NCBI RefSeq assembly: GCF_934372025.1 | Contig: NZ_CAKROJ010000008.1 | Coordinates: 9,405 to 73,404 of the forward strand | Direction of reading: 5' to 3' | Length of the DNA stretch: 64,000 nucleotides | Source of the DNA: an uncultured Blautia sp. | GTDB lineage: Bacteria > Bacillota > Clostridia > Lachnospirales > Lachnospiraceae | Part shown: positions 8,531-18,507 of the stretch, one piece after another | Numbering within the stretch: position 1 is the stretch's first letter | Layout: each line of letters starts with the position of its first letter | The notes under the pieces: generated by a model | Told to the model about the DNA's origin: nothing | Database searches by the model: none | The model's input: the letters and a program-made list of their open reading frames with translations, nothing else | Translations under genes and position numbers: made by a program

Positions 8531-9823
8531 ATGAAAAAAAAGCCTTTTGTAACACTGGAAAAACTTCAGGAAATCAATGAAAAATATCCAACTCCTTTTC
8601 ATCTCTATGACGAGAAGGGAATTCGTGAAAATGCAAAAGCTTTAAAGGAAGCATTTGCATGGAATAAAGGATTTAAAGAATTTTTTGCGGTTAAAGCAAC
8701 ACCGAATCCGTATCTGATCCAGATTCTTCAGGAATATGGATGTGGCTGCGACTGTTCCTCTATGACTGAACTGATGCTTTCTAAAGCAATTGGCTGCAAA
8801 GAAGGTGATATCATGTTTTCTTCAAATGATACACCGGAAGCTGAGTTCCGTTATGCAAATGAAATCGGGGGAATTATCAACCTTGATGATATCACACACA
8901 TCGAAGCAGTAGAAAATGCGGTGGGCTATATTCCGAAAACAATCAGCTGCCGTTATAATCCAGGCGGACTGTTTAAAATCAGCAATGATATTATGGATAA
9001 TCCCGGAGATGCCAAGTATGGAATGACAACTGACCAGATTTTTGAAGCTTTCCGTACTCTGAAAGCAAAAGGCGCTGAAAACTTTGGTATTCATGCATTT
9101 CTTGCAAGCAATACAGTAACTAATGAATATTATCCGATGCTTGCCAAAGTAATGTTTGAACTTGCTGTAAAACTTCAGAAGGAAACAGGAGCTCATATCG
9201 GATTTATCAATCTTTCCGGTGGAATTGGAATTCCTTACAGACCAGATCAGACACCAAATGATATTCGTGTGATCGGAGAGGGTGTTCGTAAGGTTTACGA
9301 AGAAGTTCTTGTTCCGGCCGGAATGGGTGATGTATCTATTTATACAGAACTTGGTCGTTTTATGATGGGACCATATGGCTGTCTGGTTACAAAAGCAATT
9401 CATGAGAAACATACTCATAAAGAATACATCGGTGTAGATGCATGTGCTGTAAATCTTATGCGCCCGGCTATGTATGGTGCTTATCATCATATTACTGTTA
9501 TGGGAAAAGAAGATCAGCCATGTGATCACCTTTATGATGTAACAGGTTCTCTTTGTGAAAATAATGATAAATTTGCAATTGACCGTTATCTTCCAAAGAT
9601 TGATAAAGGTGATTTCCTTGTGATTCATGATACCGGGGCGCATGGATTTGCCATGGGCTATAACTATAATGGTAAACTGAAATCAGCAGAGATTCTTCTT
9701 CGTGAGGATGGAAGCTTTGATATGATTCGTCGTGCAGAGACTCCAAGAGATTATTTTGCTACATTCGACTGCTTCCCAATCTATGAAAAAATACTTGAAG
9801 ACGAGGATAAACTCTGCAAATAA
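8531..9823 (+). CDS. lysA: Diaminopimelate decarboxylase-type PLP enzyme
   Basis: A 430-residue fold-III (alanine-racemase-like) decarboxylase. The PLP lysine is in FFAVKATPNPYL near residue 54, the glycine-rich phosphate loop is INLSGGIGIPYRP, and the C-terminal DVTGSLCENNDKFA segment supplies the Cys-Glu pair found in the family. LysA converts meso-diaminopimelate to lysine. Its length and N-terminal extension are typical of the clostridial branch. A GAGGAG site precedes the ATG. Ornithine or arginine decarboxylases share the fold, so the substrate is probable rather than proven. Confidence 0.82.
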   Translation: MKKKPFVTLEKLQEINEKYPTPFHLYDEKGIRENAKALKEAFAWNKGFKEFFAVKATPNPYLIQILQEYGCGCDCSSMTELMLSKAIGCKEGDIMFSSNDTPEAEFRYANEIGGIINLDDITHIEAVENAVGYIPKTISCRYNPGGLFKISNDIMDNPGDAKYGMTTDQIFEAFRTLKAKGAENFGIHAFLASNTVTNEYYPMLAKVMFELAVKLQKETGAHIGFINLSGGIGIPYRPDQTPNDIRVIGEGVRKVYEEVLVPAGMGDVSIYTELGRFMMGPYGCLVTKAIHEKHTHKEYIGVDACAVNLMRPAMYGAYHHITVMGKEDQPCDHLYDVTGSLCENNDKFAIDRYLPKIDKGDFLVIHDTGAHGFAMGYNYNGKLKSAEILLREDGSFDMIRRAETPRDYFATFDCFPIYEKILEDEDKLCK

Positions 9824-9871
9824 TTCGCTTTACCTAAAGTATATAAAAATTGATATTTTTCTATAAAAAGC

Positions 9872-9900
9872 TTGCAATGAATCGGAAATTATGTTATTAT
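9872..9900 (+). promoter_or_regulatory. Promoter of tRNA-Leu
   Basis: TTGCAA (9872-9877), 17-base spacer and TATTAT (9895-9900). The tRNA 5' end at 9917 is about 10 bases after the expected start site. Confidence 0.6.
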
Positions 9901-9916
9901 AATTTTCGGTTCATTT

Positions 9917-9996
9917 GCCGCTGTGGCGGAATTGGCAGACGCACTTGACTCAAAATCAAGCGGGAAACCGTGCCGGTTCGAGTCCGGCCAGCGGCA
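9917..9996 (+). tRNA. tRNA-Leu (anticodon CAA)
   Basis: Acceptor GCCGCTG (9917-9923) pairs with CAGCGGC (9989-9995), with discriminator A at 9996. The anticodon stem CTTGA/TCAAG encloses the loop with CAA at 9951-9953, reading UUG. A long variable arm (CGGGAAACCGTG region) marks a class II tRNA, and the T arm is GCCGG-TTCGAGT-CCGGC. CCA is not encoded; the next bases are TACC, so the CCA-adding enzyme must complete it. A terminator follows within 7 bases, so the gene is monocistronic. Confidence 0.96.
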
Positions 9997-10002
9997 TACC
10001 AA

Positions 10003-10030
10003 AAGTCCTGAATTTTCAGGACTTTTTTCT
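10003..10030 (+). terminator. Terminator of tRNA-Leu
   Basis: AAGTCCTG (10003-10010) pairs with CAGGACTT (10017-10024) around AATTTT, followed by a long T-rich tract. Confidence 0.88.
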
Positions 10031-10068
10031 TTTTTATGAAAAGTTTATAAAATTTCATAGAATCAACA

Positions 10069-10097
10069 TTGAATAAATGTCGCAAAAATGTTATGGT
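10069..10097 (+). promoter_or_regulatory. Possible promoter of ftsH
   Basis: TTGAAT (10069-10074), 17-base spacer and TATGGT (10092-10097). The match is partial, but it lies between the tRNA terminator and ftsH, where a promoter is expected. Confidence 0.4.
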
Positions 10098-10174
10098 ACT
10101 TGTCAAATGATATCGAAAAATCCGGAAATACTAATTAGAGCGGATTTTACGAAGATATGGAGGACATAAGATAA

Positions 10175-12058
10175 ATGAAGCTTGGTAACAAAAAACCAGA
10201 AAAAATACCGATGTATGTATATTACATCATTGCTGGTGTTATCATTGTCATTCTGAATATGCTGGTTGTTCCGGCTGTTCAGGAACGAAGTATCCAGAAG
10301 ACGGATTACTCTACTTTTATTGAAAATGTAGAGGATGGCAATGTAACCAAAGCAACGGTAGAAGAGAATTATATCTATTATGAAATGAAAGACAGCAATT
10401 CAGACAGTACCATCCTCTGCAAGACAGTCAAAATGGATGATGCAGATCTTGTAAACCGTCTTTTAGATGCCGGAGTCACTATGGATGAGGTACTTCCGGA
10501 AAGCCCATCAATTCTTATGACATTGATTCTCAGTTATGTGATTCCGATTGTGATTTTTATCTTTATCGGACGTTGGCTGAGTAAAAAGATGATGTCATCC
10601 ATGGGCGGCGGTCCTGGTGGTGCAATGTCATTTGGAAAAAGCAATGCCAAAGTATATGTCAAATCTTCCACAGGAATTAAATTTTCAGATGTAGCAGGAG
10701 AAGATGAGGCCAAAGAACTTCTGACAGAGATTGTTGATTATCTGCATAATCCACATAAATATACAGAAATTGGTGCATCCATGCCAAAGGGTGCCCTTCT
10801 TGTAGGGCCTCCAGGAACAGGTAAAACACTGCTTGCAAAGGCAGTTGCCGGAGAAGCGGAAGTACCTTTCTTTTCAATTTCAGGTTCTGAATTCGTTGAA
10901 ATGTTTGTTGGTATGGGTGCGGCAAAAGTTCGCGACCTTTTCAAACAGGCAAATGAAAAAGCTCCATGTATCGTATTTATCGATGAGATTGATACAATAG
11001 GTAAGAAACGTGATGGAGCCGGATTTACAGGTGGAAATGATGAACGCGAGCAGACATTGAATCAGCTGCTTACGGAAATGGATGGATTTGACGGTTCCAA
11101 GGGTGTTGTCATTCTTGCAGCGACTAACCGTCCGGATTCTCTCGATCCGGCGCTTTTACGTCCGGGACGTTTTGACAGAAGAATTCCTGTAGAGCTTCCT
11201 GACCTTCAGGGGCGTGAAGAAATACTCAAGGTACATGCAAAGAAAATCAAGATCGCGGATACAGTTCGTTTTGATGATATTGCAAAAGCTGCTGCAGGTG
11301 CTTCCGGTGCCGAGCTTGCAAATATTGTTAATGAGGCAGCTCTTCGTGCAGTTCGTGACGGACGTAAGTTTGCCACACAGGCAGATTTTGAAGAAAGTAT
11401 TGAAGTAGTCATTGCAGGTTATCAGAAAAAAAATCGTGTTCTTTCCAACAAAGAAAAACTGATTGTTTCCTACCACGAGATCGGGCATGCTCTTGTAGCT
11501 GCGAAGCAGACAGAATCTGCACCGGTACACAAGATTACAATCATTCCAAGAACTTCCGGTGCACTTGGTTATACCATGCAGGTTGATGACGGAGAACATT
11601 ATCTGATGTCAAAGGAAGAACTTGAAAATAAGATTGCAACCTTTACCGGTGGACGTGCCGCTGAAGAGCTGATTTTTCACTCAATAACAACCGGTGCTTC
11701 CAATGATATTGAACAGGCAACCAAAATTGCAAGAGCCATGATTTCACGTTACGGAATGAGTAAGGATTTTGATATGGTAGCCATGGAGACTGTCAGCAAT
11801 CAGTATCTTGGTGGAGATTCCAGCCTTGCCTGCTCTTTCGAAACACAGACACTGCTTGATAAGAAGGTTGTTGAACTTGTTCGCAGACAGCATGAAAAGG
11901 CACTGAAAATCCTTGAAGATAACATCGGCAAGCTTCATGAACTGGCACAGTATCTGTATGAACATGAGACAATTACAGGCGAAGAATTTATGAAGATACT
12001 TGAAGCGCCTGCACCAGCTGCAAATGATAGAACAGAGCAGAATACGGAAGATTTATAA
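10175..12058 (+). CDS. ftsH: ATP-dependent zinc metalloprotease FtsH
   Basis: A 627-residue membrane-anchored AAA+ protease for membrane-protein quality control and regulator turnover. Two N-terminal membrane segments (about 13-33 and 108-128) flank a short extracytoplasmic domain. A flexible glycine-rich linker leads to the AAA module, with Walker A GPPGTGKT near residue 212, Walker B IVFIDEID and the second region of homology [18 protein letters not shown]. The peptidase zinc site is HEIGH near residue 434, one residue different from the commoner HEAGH. It is flanked by a tRNA terminator and its own terminator. Length is normal. Confidence 0.96.
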   Translation: MKLGNKKPEKIPMYVYYIIAGVIIVILNMLVVPAVQERSIQKTDYSTFIENVEDGNVTKATVEENYIYYEMKDSNSDSTILCKTVKMDDADLVNRLLDAGVTMDEVLPESPSILMTLILSYVIPIVIFIFIGRWLSKKMMSSMGGGPGGAMSFGKSNAKVYVKSSTGIKFSDVAGEDEAKELLTEIVDYLHNPHKYTEIGASMPKGALLVGPPGTGKTLLAKAVAGEAEVPFFSISGSEFVEMFVGMGAAKVRDLFKQANEKAPCIVFIDEIDTIGKKRDGAGFTGGNDEREQTLNQLLTEMDGFDGSKGVVILAATNRPDSLDPALLRPGRFDRRIPVELPDLQGREEILKVHAKKIKIADTVRFDDIAKAAAGASGAELANIVNEAALRAVRDGRKFATQADFEESIEVVIAGYQKKNRVLSNKEKLIVSYHEIGHALVAAKQTESAPVHKITIIPRTSGALGYTMQVDDGEHYLMSKEELENKIATFTGGRAAEELIFHSITTGASNDIEQATKIARAMISRYGMSKDFDMVAMETVSNQYLGGDSSLACSFETQTLLDKKVVELVRRQHEKALKILEDNIGKLHELAQYLYEHETITGEEFMKILEAPAPAANDRTEQNTEDL

Positions 12059-12091
12059 TTGGTTACAGTGACATTATAACACTGGTTTTTC

Positions 12092-12130
12092 AAAGAGGTG
12101 ATTTTCTTTCATTGAGAATCACCTCTTTTT
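12092..12130 (+). terminator. Terminator of ftsH
   Basis: AAAGAGGTGATT (12092-12103) pairs with AATCACCTCTTT (12117-12128), followed by TTT. The 3' arm overlaps the promoter of the next gene. Confidence 0.88.
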
Positions 12131-12140
12131 GTGTTATACT
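12112..12140 (+). promoter_or_regulatory. Promoter embedded in the ftsH terminator
   Basis: TTGAGA (12112-12117), 17-base spacer and TATACT (12135-12140). The spacer contains the 3' arm and T tract of the preceding terminator. It would transcribe the zinc-finger protein and polA. Confidence 0.68.
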
Positions 12141-12196
12141 ACAAGACAGTGAAATAATCTTTGTAATAACTTGGAAATAACAGAGGAGGAAGAACA

Positions 12197-12538
12197 TTGG
12201 CAGATATCGACTGCAGGCAGGCTGAAGCAATGGTTACAAAGTATATTAATCATACATTGTCAACGGATGAACTCGAAGAATTTCTGGACCATATAGAGCA
12301 CTGTACCTCCTGTTATGATGAACTGGAAACATACTTTATCGTTCACAAAGCAATTCAGCAGCTGGATGAAAAGGAGGACGGAACGGTATACAATTTCAGA
12401 GAACTTCTGGAACAGGATATCCATCGGGCCCACAGACATATCCGTCAGAAAAGAGGATTACATTTTTTATCGTTGCTTCTTTTCAGTGCCGTATTATTTT
12501 CAGTAGCTTTATTTGCGTTAGTTCTGCTGATGAAATAA
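12197..12538 (+). CDS. Small zinc-finger (zf-HC2-like) membrane protein, anti-sigma-factor-like
   Basis: A 113-residue protein. The first 45 residues carry a Cys-rich fold with CRQAEA near residue 6 and HIEHCTSC near residues 33-40, resembling the zf-HC2 domain of anti-sigma factors. A charged linker and one membrane segment (about 90-111) follow. No sigma-factor gene is adjacent, so the anti-sigma role is unproven. I use the TTG at 12197 because GAGGAGGA lies 6 bases upstream; no ATG fits. It precedes polA by 36 bases and probably shares its transcript. Confidence 0.7.
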   Translation: MADIDCRQAEAMVTKYINHTLSTDELEEFLDHIEHCTSCYDELETYFIVHKAIQQLDEKEDGTVYNFRELLEQDIHRAHRHIRQKRGLHFLSLLLFSAVLFSVALFALVLLMK

Positions 12539-12574
12539 CGCATTTCATATAGAACAGTGCAGGAGGATGTTAGT

Positions 12575-15214
12575 TTGAGTGATAAGATTTTGTTAATAGA
12601 TGGACATAGTATTTTAAACCGTGCTTTTTATGGCCTACCAGATCTGACAAATGCAGATGGCAGACATACAGGTGCGGTTTACGGTTTTCTGAACATTCTT
12701 TTTCGTATTCTGGAAGAAGAAAAACCGCAGTACCTGACAGTAGCTTTTGATCTTCATGAACCGACCTTTCGTCACAAAATGTTTGAAGCATATAAAGGAA
12801 CACGTAAACCAATGCCGGAAGAACTCAGAGAGCAGGTTCCTCTGATCAGGGAAATGCTTGCTGCAATGGGAATAAAAATTGTTTCAAAGGCAGGTTATGA
12901 AGCAGATGATCTGCTTGGTACTCTGGCTGTGAGAAGTGAGAAAGAGGGAATGGATGTTACAATTCTTTCCGGTGACAGAGATCTTCTTCAGCTTGCAACA
13001 GAGAAGGTCATGATTCGGCTTCCAAAAACATCAAGAGGAAAAACAACTATTGAAAATTTTCATGCAGAAGAAGTTATTGAGAAATATCAGGTAACACCAC
13101 CTCAGATCATTGAACTGAAAGCACTTATGGGTGATTCGGCAGATAATATTCCCGGAATACCCGGTGTTGGCGAAAAGACAGCGACCAAGCTTATTGTTGA
13201 ATTTGGTTCTATTGAGAATGCGCATGCACACCTGGAAGAGATAAAACCAAACAAGGCACGCGAATCTCTGCGAGAACATTATGATATGGCAGAACTGAGC
13301 AAAAAGCTTGCAACAATCAATACAGACAGTCCGCTGGAATACGATTATGAAGAAGCCCGGATAAAAAATCTGTATACGGCGGAAGCTTATCAGCTCTGCA
13401 AGGAACTTGAATTTAAGAATCTCCTTGGAAGATTTGACGTATCTGCAGTTCCTGAGAACAGCGTAGAGCAAAATTTCTTTTTCTGCAGTGATATTTCAGG
13501 CGTGGATGCATTATTTCAAAAAGCATCTGCGGCAGAATATGCCGGCGTGGCATTTCTGGCAGATAAAACAAGTGTCTATGGTATCGCGATTGCTCTCTCA
13601 GAAGAAGAAATTTACTATGTCCCTGTTGAAGGCCTTATTACCGGAGAATATCTGTGCAGTGCGCTGGAAGATCTTGCTGAAAAAACGATAATCTGTTCTA
13701 TGGATATAAAAACAATGCTCAAGCATGTTTCTCTGAACAATGCAGAACAGGTCTTTGATATTGGCGTCGGTGCCTATCTTCTGAATCCACTTAAATCCTC
13801 GTATACTTTCGACGAGGTTGCCCGGGAATACCTGAATGGTGCGTTATTTCCGACGCGACAGGAACTCCTTGGCAAAGAGTCTCTGAAAGATGCCTGGGAA
13901 AAATCATCTGACGGACTGATGTCTTATGCCTGCTATGTGGCATATACTGCATACAAATCTCACATTGCCATTGAAAAAGCTCTGAAGGACACAAATATGT
14001 GGGATGTATATCAAAAAATAGAAGTTCCGCTGATCTTTACACTGGATTCTATGGAAAAATGGGGAATACGGGTAAAAGGTGAAGAACTTAAAGCTTATGG
14101 AGAAAAACTGAGAATCCGAATTGCAGAGCTTGAGAAAAAGATATATGAACAGGCTGGAGAAGAATTTAATATCAACTCTCCTAAACAGCTTGGTGTTATC
14201 CTGTTTGAAAAAATGGGAATTCCAGGAGGAAGAAAAACTAAGACGGGATATTCCACAGCAGCTGATATACTGGAAAAGCTTGCACCAGAACAGCCGATCA
14301 TAAATGATATTCTGGAATACAGACAGCTTACCAAGCTGAAATCCACTTATGCAGATGGACTCAGTGCAGTGATCGAGGAAGACGGAAGAATTCATTCAAC
14401 CTTCAATCAGACCATTACCGCAACTGGTCGAATCAGCAGTACCGAGCCAAATCTTCAGAATATTCCTGTCAGAATGGAACTGGGAAGACTGATCCGAAAG
14501 GTATTTGTACCAGAGGATGGTTTTGTTTTTCTGGATGCAGATTATTCGCAGATCGAACTTCGTGTTCTGGCTCATATGTCCGGTGACGAAAAACTGATCC
14601 AGGCTTATCGTGAAGCAGAAGACATTCACAGACTGACTGCATCTGAAGTGTTCCATGTACCATTTGATGAAGTAACAGATCTGCAGCGACGAAATGCCAA
14701 AGCTGTTAATTTTGGAATCGTATATGGAATCAGTTCCTTTGGACTCAGTCAGGATCTGAGCATTTCCAGAAAAGAGGCAGCAGAATATATCGAAAAATAT
14801 TTTGAAACTTATCCAAAGATCAAGGGCTTCCTGGATGGCCTGGTCGAAGCAGGCAAAGAAAATGGTTATGTTTCCACGATGTTTGGACGTCGTCGCCCAA
14901 TCCCGGAACTGAAATCCGGAAACTTTATGCAGAGGTCTTTTGGCGAACGTGTAGCCATGAATTCTCCAATTCAGGGTACTGCAGCAGATATCATTAAGAT
15001 TGCAATGAATCGTGTATATCAGCGTCTGAAGCAGGAAGGACTCCAGTCCAGACTTGTACTGCAGGTGCACGATGAGCTTCTGATTGAGACCAGAAAAGAA
15101 GAGCTGGAGATTGTCTCACGTATTCTGGAAGAGGAGATGAAAGGAGCAGCAGATCTTTCTGTAGAACTGGATGTAGACATGCATGAAGGAAAAAGCTGGT
15201 ATGAAGCAAAATAA
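12575..15214 (+). CDS. polA: DNA polymerase I
   Basis: An 879-residue repair and Okazaki-processing polymerase. The N-terminal 5'-3' exonuclease (about 1-290) has LLIDGHSILNRAFYG, EADDLLGTLA and the helix-hairpin-helix GIPGVGEKTA. The middle domain has the proofreading fold but lacks a visible Asp-x-Glu first motif (GVAFLADKTSVYGIA), so proofreading is probably lost, as in many Firmicutes. Polymerase motifs are DADYSQIELRVLAHMSGD, RRNAKAVNFGIVYGISSFG and QVHDELLIE. I place the start at TTG 12575, 8 bases after AGGAGG (12561-12566); the longer frame from GTG 12557 would put the ribosome site inside the gene. Confidence 0.96.
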   Translation: MSDKILLIDGHSILNRAFYGLPDLTNADGRHTGAVYGFLNILFRILEEEKPQYLTVAFDLHEPTFRHKMFEAYKGTRKPMPEELREQVPLIREMLAAMGIKIVSKAGYEADDLLGTLAVRSEKEGMDVTILSGDRDLLQLATEKVMIRLPKTSRGKTTIENFHAEEVIEKYQVTPPQIIELKALMGDSADNIPGIPGVGEKTATKLIVEFGSIENAHAHLEEIKPNKARESLREHYDMAELSKKLATINTDSPLEYDYEEARIKNLYTAEAYQLCKELEFKNLLGRFDVSAVPENSVEQNFFFCSDISGVDALFQKASAAEYAGVAFLADKTSVYGIAIALSEEEIYYVPVEGLITGEYLCSALEDLAEKTIICSMDIKTMLKHVSLNNAEQVFDIGVGAYLLNPLKSSYTFDEVAREYLNGALFPTRQELLGKESLKDAWEKSSDGLMSYACYVAYTAYKSHIAIEKALKDTNMWDVYQKIEVPLIFTLDSMEKWGIRVKGEELKAYGEKLRIRIAELEKKIYEQAGEEFNINSPKQLGVILFEKMGIPGGRKTKTGYSTAADILEKLAPEQPIINDILEYRQLTKLKSTYADGLSAVIEEDGRIHSTFNQTITATGRISSTEPNLQNIPVRMELGRLIRKVFVPEDGFVFLDADYSQIELRVLAHMSGDEKLIQAYREAEDIHRLTASEVFHVPFDEVTDLQRRNAKAVNFGIVYGISSFGLSQDLSISRKEAAEYIEKYFETYPKIKGFLDGLVEAGKENGYVSTMFGRRRPIPELKSGNFMQRSFGERVAMNSPIQGTAADIIKIAMNRVYQRLKQEGLQSRLVLQVHDELLIETRKEELEIVSRILEEEMKGAADLSVELDVDMHEGKSWYEAK

Positions 15215-15230
15215 TACAGAGGCAAAAGAG

Positions 15231-15821
15231 ATGAAAATCATAGGGATTACCGGTGGTGTAGGCGCCGGCAAAAGTACCGTTCTGGAATATCTGGAGCAAA
15301 AGCATAATGCATATGTGATCCAGGCAGATAAAGCAGGACATCTGGTTATGGAACCGGGCGGGCTGTGTTATGAACAGGTAATTGCATTATTTGGCAGACA
15401 AATCATAAAATGTGATAAAACTATTGACCGCAGGCAGGTTTCTGATATAGTATTTGGTAATGAGTTAATGCGTCAAAGTCTTGATGATATTATTCATCCT
15501 GCTGTCAGGAGGTATATATTAGAAGAAATCAGGAAGCAAAAACAGTCAGGCTGTAGTTTACTGGTTGTAGAAGCAGCTCTTTTTCTGGAAGAGCATTACG
15601 AAGAATTCTGCGACAGGGTCTGGTATATCCATACAGATACAGAAATCCGTATCCAACGTCTGATGAAAAACCGCGGATATTCCAGAGAAAAAGCAGAGAG
15701 TATTATTGCCAGACAGGCTTCCGAAAAATTTTTCAGGGAACACACAGATTATGTTATTACAAACAATGGTGATCTGGCGCTGACCTGGAAGCAGATAGAA
15801 GAGGGGATCAGTTTATTATGA
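15231..15821 (+). CDS. coaE: Dephospho-CoA kinase
   Basis: A 196-residue P-loop kinase that phosphorylates dephospho-CoA, the final step of coenzyme A synthesis. The N terminus MKIIGITGGVGAGKST carries the nucleotide loop; DKAGHLV and HPAVRRYI match conserved family segments. The open frame extends upstream to 15183 inside polA, but ATG 15231 gives the typical N terminus with CAGAGG 8 bases before it; ATG 15201 is an alternative. The stop overlaps the next ATG (ATGA). Confidence 0.93.
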   Translation: MKIIGITGGVGAGKSTVLEYLEQKHNAYVIQADKAGHLVMEPGGLCYEQVIALFGRQIIKCDKTIDRRQVSDIVFGNELMRQSLDDIIHPAVRRYILEEIRKQKQSGCSLLVVEAALFLEEHYEEFCDRVWYIHTDTEIRIQRLMKNRGYSREKAESIIARQASEKFFREHTDYVITNNGDLALTWKQIEEGISLL

Positions 15822-16615
15822 GATTTTGCAGTATTGCCAGTGGAAGCAGCGGAAACTGCATCTATGTGGGCTCTGACAATACACATGTACTTGTAGATAT
15901 AGGAATCAGTGGTAAAAAAATGGAGACCGGACTGAACAGCCTGGAGCTTACCGGACGTGATCTGGATGGGATTCTCATCACACATGAACATTCCGACCAT
16001 ATCAAAGGTCTTGGAGTGATTTCCAGAAAATATGGAATACCGATTTATGCAACGGGTGGGACTGTAGATGCTATGATGCGTACAAATGCACTTGGCAAAA
16101 TTCCTGAGGGAATCTTTCATGAAATCAGAGAAGATGAATCCTTTATGATCAATGATCTGAAGGTGAATCCTTTTACAATTCCGCATGATGCGGCTCAGCC
16201 TGTCGGATACAGACTGGAACATGATGGACATTCCGTTGGGATTGCGACAGACCTTGGAAAGTATAATGATTACATAATAGAGAATCTGCAGGGACTGGAT
16301 GCACTTCTTCTCGAAGCAAATCATGATATTCGGATGCTTCAGGTAGGAAAATATCCGTATTATCTGAAACAGAGAATTCTGGGTGACAGAGGGCATCTGT
16401 CCAATGAAAACGCAGGCAGACTGTTGTGCAGACTTCTTCATGATAATCTCAAGGCAATTTTTCTGGGTCATTTAAGCAGGGAAAACAACTACGAAGAACT
16501 TGCATATGAGACAGTATGTTCAGAGGTAACACTGGGAGACAACCCTTATAAATCAAAAGATTTCAGAATTCAGGTAGCAAACCGGGATCTTGTTTCGGAT
16601 GTAGTTACCGTATAA
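15818..16615 (+). CDS. MBL-fold metallo-hydrolase, WalJ/YycJ-like
   Basis: A 265-residue metallo-beta-lactamase-fold hydrolase. The metal motif HEHSDH lies near residues 56-61, with downstream ligands in TIPHDAAQ, ATDLGK, LLLEANHD and FLGHLSREN. The opening FCSIASGSSGNCIYV is characteristic of YycJ/WalJ, a family tied to cell-wall or DNA-metabolism functions in Firmicutes; the YycJ fold includes 5'-3' exonuclease activity in some members. It overlaps coaE by four bases. Here it is not next to walRK. Confidence 0.85.
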   Translation: MRFCSIASGSSGNCIYVGSDNTHVLVDIGISGKKMETGLNSLELTGRDLDGILITHEHSDHIKGLGVISRKYGIPIYATGGTVDAMMRTNALGKIPEGIFHEIREDESFMINDLKVNPFTIPHDAAQPVGYRLEHDGHSVGIATDLGKYNDYIIENLQGLDALLLEANHDIRMLQVGKYPYYLKQRILGDRGHLSNENAGRLLCRLLHDNLKAIFLGHLSRENNYEELAYETVCSEVTLGDNPYKSKDFRIQVANRDLVSDVVTV

Positions 16616-16632
16616 CAGAAAGGAAAAAAGTC

Positions 16633-16905
16633 ATGAAAAAAACAATCATTACAGTAGTAGGAAATGATACCGTAGGCATCATTGCAAAGGTATGTACATA
16701 CCTTGCAGAAAATAATGTTAATATCCTGGATATTAGCCAGACTATCGTACAGGGTTATTTCAACATGATGATGGTTACCGATACCAGCAAATCTGCGAAA
16801 GATGCAGCAGCTCTTTCTGAGGAACTTTCTGAACTTGGTAATAAGATTGGCGTTGTGATCCGTTGTCAGCACGAAGATATTTTCAATGTAATGCATCGTA
16901 TTTAA
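16633..16905 (+). CDS. ACT-domain protein (UPF0237 family)
   Basis: A 90-residue protein that is a single ACT domain: [20 protein letters not shown], then [19 protein letters not shown]. Free-standing ACT proteins bind small ligands, often amino acids, and regulate partners. Its conserved neighbour is the DUF711/PFL-family protein 28 bases downstream; the pair is syntenic across Firmicutes, suggesting that it regulates or assists that protein. AAAGGAAAA precedes the ATG. The ligand is unknown. Confidence 0.9.
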   Translation: MKKTIITVVGNDTVGIIAKVCTYLAENNVNILDISQTIVQGYFNMMMVTDTSKSAKDAAALSEELSELGNKIGVVIRCQHEDIFNVMHRI

Positions 16906-16933
16906 TCATAGCGTATTGAAAAGGAGAGTTGAC

Positions 16934-18298
16934 ATGATCAATATTTTTGAGGTTAATGAGACAAACAAAATGATCGAACAGGAAAATCTGGATGTGCGTA
17001 CCATTACCATGGGAATCAGTCTTCTGGATTGCATTGACAGTGACCTGGACATCATGAATGAAAAAATTTACAACAAAATCACAACCAAGGCTAAAGATCT
17101 GGTTGAAACAGGCGATAAGATTGCAGCCGAGTTTGGTATTCCTGTTGTAAATAAACGAGTATCGGTTACGCCGATCGCTCTTGTTGGTGGAGTGGCATGC
17201 CATTCTACAGAAGATTTTGTATCTGTAGCAAAAACTCTGGATAAAGCAGCCAAAACAATCGGTGTAAACTTTATCGGTGGTTATTCTGCACTGGTAAGCA
17301 AAGGAATGACACCGGCAGAAGAACTTCTTATCCGTTCCATTCCACAGGCACTTGCTGTAACAGAGCGCGTATGCAGCTCTGTAAATGTCGGTTCTACCAA
17401 AACCGGAATCAACATGGATGCAGTCAAACTGATGGGAGAAATCGTTCTTGAAACAGCTGAAGCATCCAAAGATCAGGATTCTCTGGGCTGTGCAAAACTT
17501 GTTGTATTCTGTAATGCACCTGATGACAATCCGTTTATGGCAGGTGCCTTCCATGGTGTTACAGAAGCAGACTGCATCATCAATGTGGGCGTCAGCGGTC
17601 CGGGAGTTGTCAAAACAGCTCTGGAGTCTGTTCGTGGAGCTGATTTCCAGACTCTGTGCGAAATGATCAAACGTACTGCATTTAAGGTTACACGAGTTGG
17701 ACAGCTGGTTGCACAGGAAGCGTCAAGACGTCTTGGTGTTCCATTTGGAATTGTCGATCTTTCTCTTGCACCGACACCGGCTATTGGAGACAGTGTAGCA
17801 GAGATTCTTCAGGAAATCGGACTTGAAAGAGTTGGTGCACCTGGTACAACAGCAGCACTTGCTCTTTTGAATGATCAGGTCAAAAAGGGCGGTGTTATGG
17901 CAGCACAGGCAGTTGGCGGTTTGAGCGGAGCATTTATTCCTGTCAGCGAAGACCAGGGTATGATTGATTCTGTAAATCTGGGTGCACTGACACTTGAAAA
18001 ACTGGAAGCAATGACCTGTGTATGTTCCGTAGGACTTGATATGATTGCAATTCCAGGAGATACAAAAGCATCAACAATTGCAGGTATTATTGCAGATGAA
18101 TCAGCAATTGGAATGATCAATCAGAAAACAACCGCAGTCAGAGTAATTCCGGTAATCGGCAAGGGTGTGGGAGAAACCGTAGAATTTGGCGGACTTCTTG
18201 GATATGCACCGATCATGCCGGTGAATTCATTCTCCTGTGACGCTTTTGTTGAGCGCGGTGGACGTATTCCTGCTCCAATCCACAGCTTTAAGAACTAG
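16934..18298 (+). CDS. PFL-family protein (DUF711 / UPF0210)
   Basis: A 454-residue conserved protein of the DUF711 family, which is structurally related to glycyl-radical enzymes but has no demonstrated activity. Typical segments are [19 protein letters not shown] near the N terminus, [12 protein letters not shown], and the glycine-rich end [15 protein letters not shown] 16934 is preferred over the upstream TTG at 16916 because AAGGAGAG sits 6 bases before it. It is paired with the ACT protein, and a strong terminator follows. Confidence 0.9.
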   Translation: MINIFEVNETNKMIEQENLDVRTITMGISLLDCIDSDLDIMNEKIYNKITTKAKDLVETGDKIAAEFGIPVVNKRVSVTPIALVGGVACHSTEDFVSVAKTLDKAAKTIGVNFIGGYSALVSKGMTPAEELLIRSIPQALAVTERVCSSVNVGSTKTGINMDAVKLMGEIVLETAEASKDQDSLGCAKLVVFCNAPDDNPFMAGAFHGVTEADCIINVGVSGPGVVKTALESVRGADFQTLCEMIKRTAFKVTRVGQLVAQEASRRLGVPFGIVDLSLAPTPAIGDSVAEILQEIGLERVGAPGTTAALALLNDQVKKGGVMAAQAVGGLSGAFIPVSEDQGMIDSVNLGALTLEKLEAMTCVCSVGLDMIAIPGDTKASTIAGIIADESAIGMINQKTTAVRVIPVIGKGVGETVEFGGLLGYAPIMPVNSFSCDAFVERGGRIPAPIHSFKN

Positions 18299-18328
18299 TA
18301 CATCGAATATTAAGAAATCAGATACTGT

Positions 18329-18373
18329 CAGGAACCCTGGAAGAGATATTTTACAGGGTTCCTGCTATTTTTA
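18329..18373 (+). terminator. Terminator after the ACT/DUF711 pair
   Basis: CAGGAACCCTG (18329-18339) pairs perfectly with CAGGGTTCCTG (18354-18364), followed by CTATTTTTAT. It probably ends the transcript that starts before the zinc-finger gene. Confidence 0.88.
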
Positions 18374-18481
18374 TGTATCTCATTCCCCTGAATATAAGAA
18401 AAAGCCTGCCAAACAGCAAAATAGCTTTATTTAACATAATAATTGTGATATAACATTGATAATGATAGAAATAAAATATTT

Positions 18482-18490
18482 TGTTATAAT
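18482..18490 (+). promoter_or_regulatory. Extended -10 promoter of the winged-helix protein gene
   Basis: TGTTATAAT gives a TGn extension plus a perfect -10 box. No good -35 box is seen at 16-18 bases. The start site would be near 18497, leaving almost no leader before the ATG at 18508. Confidence 0.5.
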
Positions 18491-18507
18491 TGCAGAGGAG
18501 GCACTGC

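Noticed and set aside
8822..9643. 273-codon reverse frame
   Set aside because: Antisense to the lysA-type gene; composition is typical of a shadow frame.
9897..10106. 69-codon reverse frame with the AAGRTRTGTVS string
   Set aside because: This is translation across the tRNA-Leu gene, a well-known false protein pattern.
12557..12574. Upstream GTG start for polA
   Set aside because: It would place the AGGAGG ribosome site inside the coding sequence; TTG 12575 has correct spacing and begins at the conserved N terminus.
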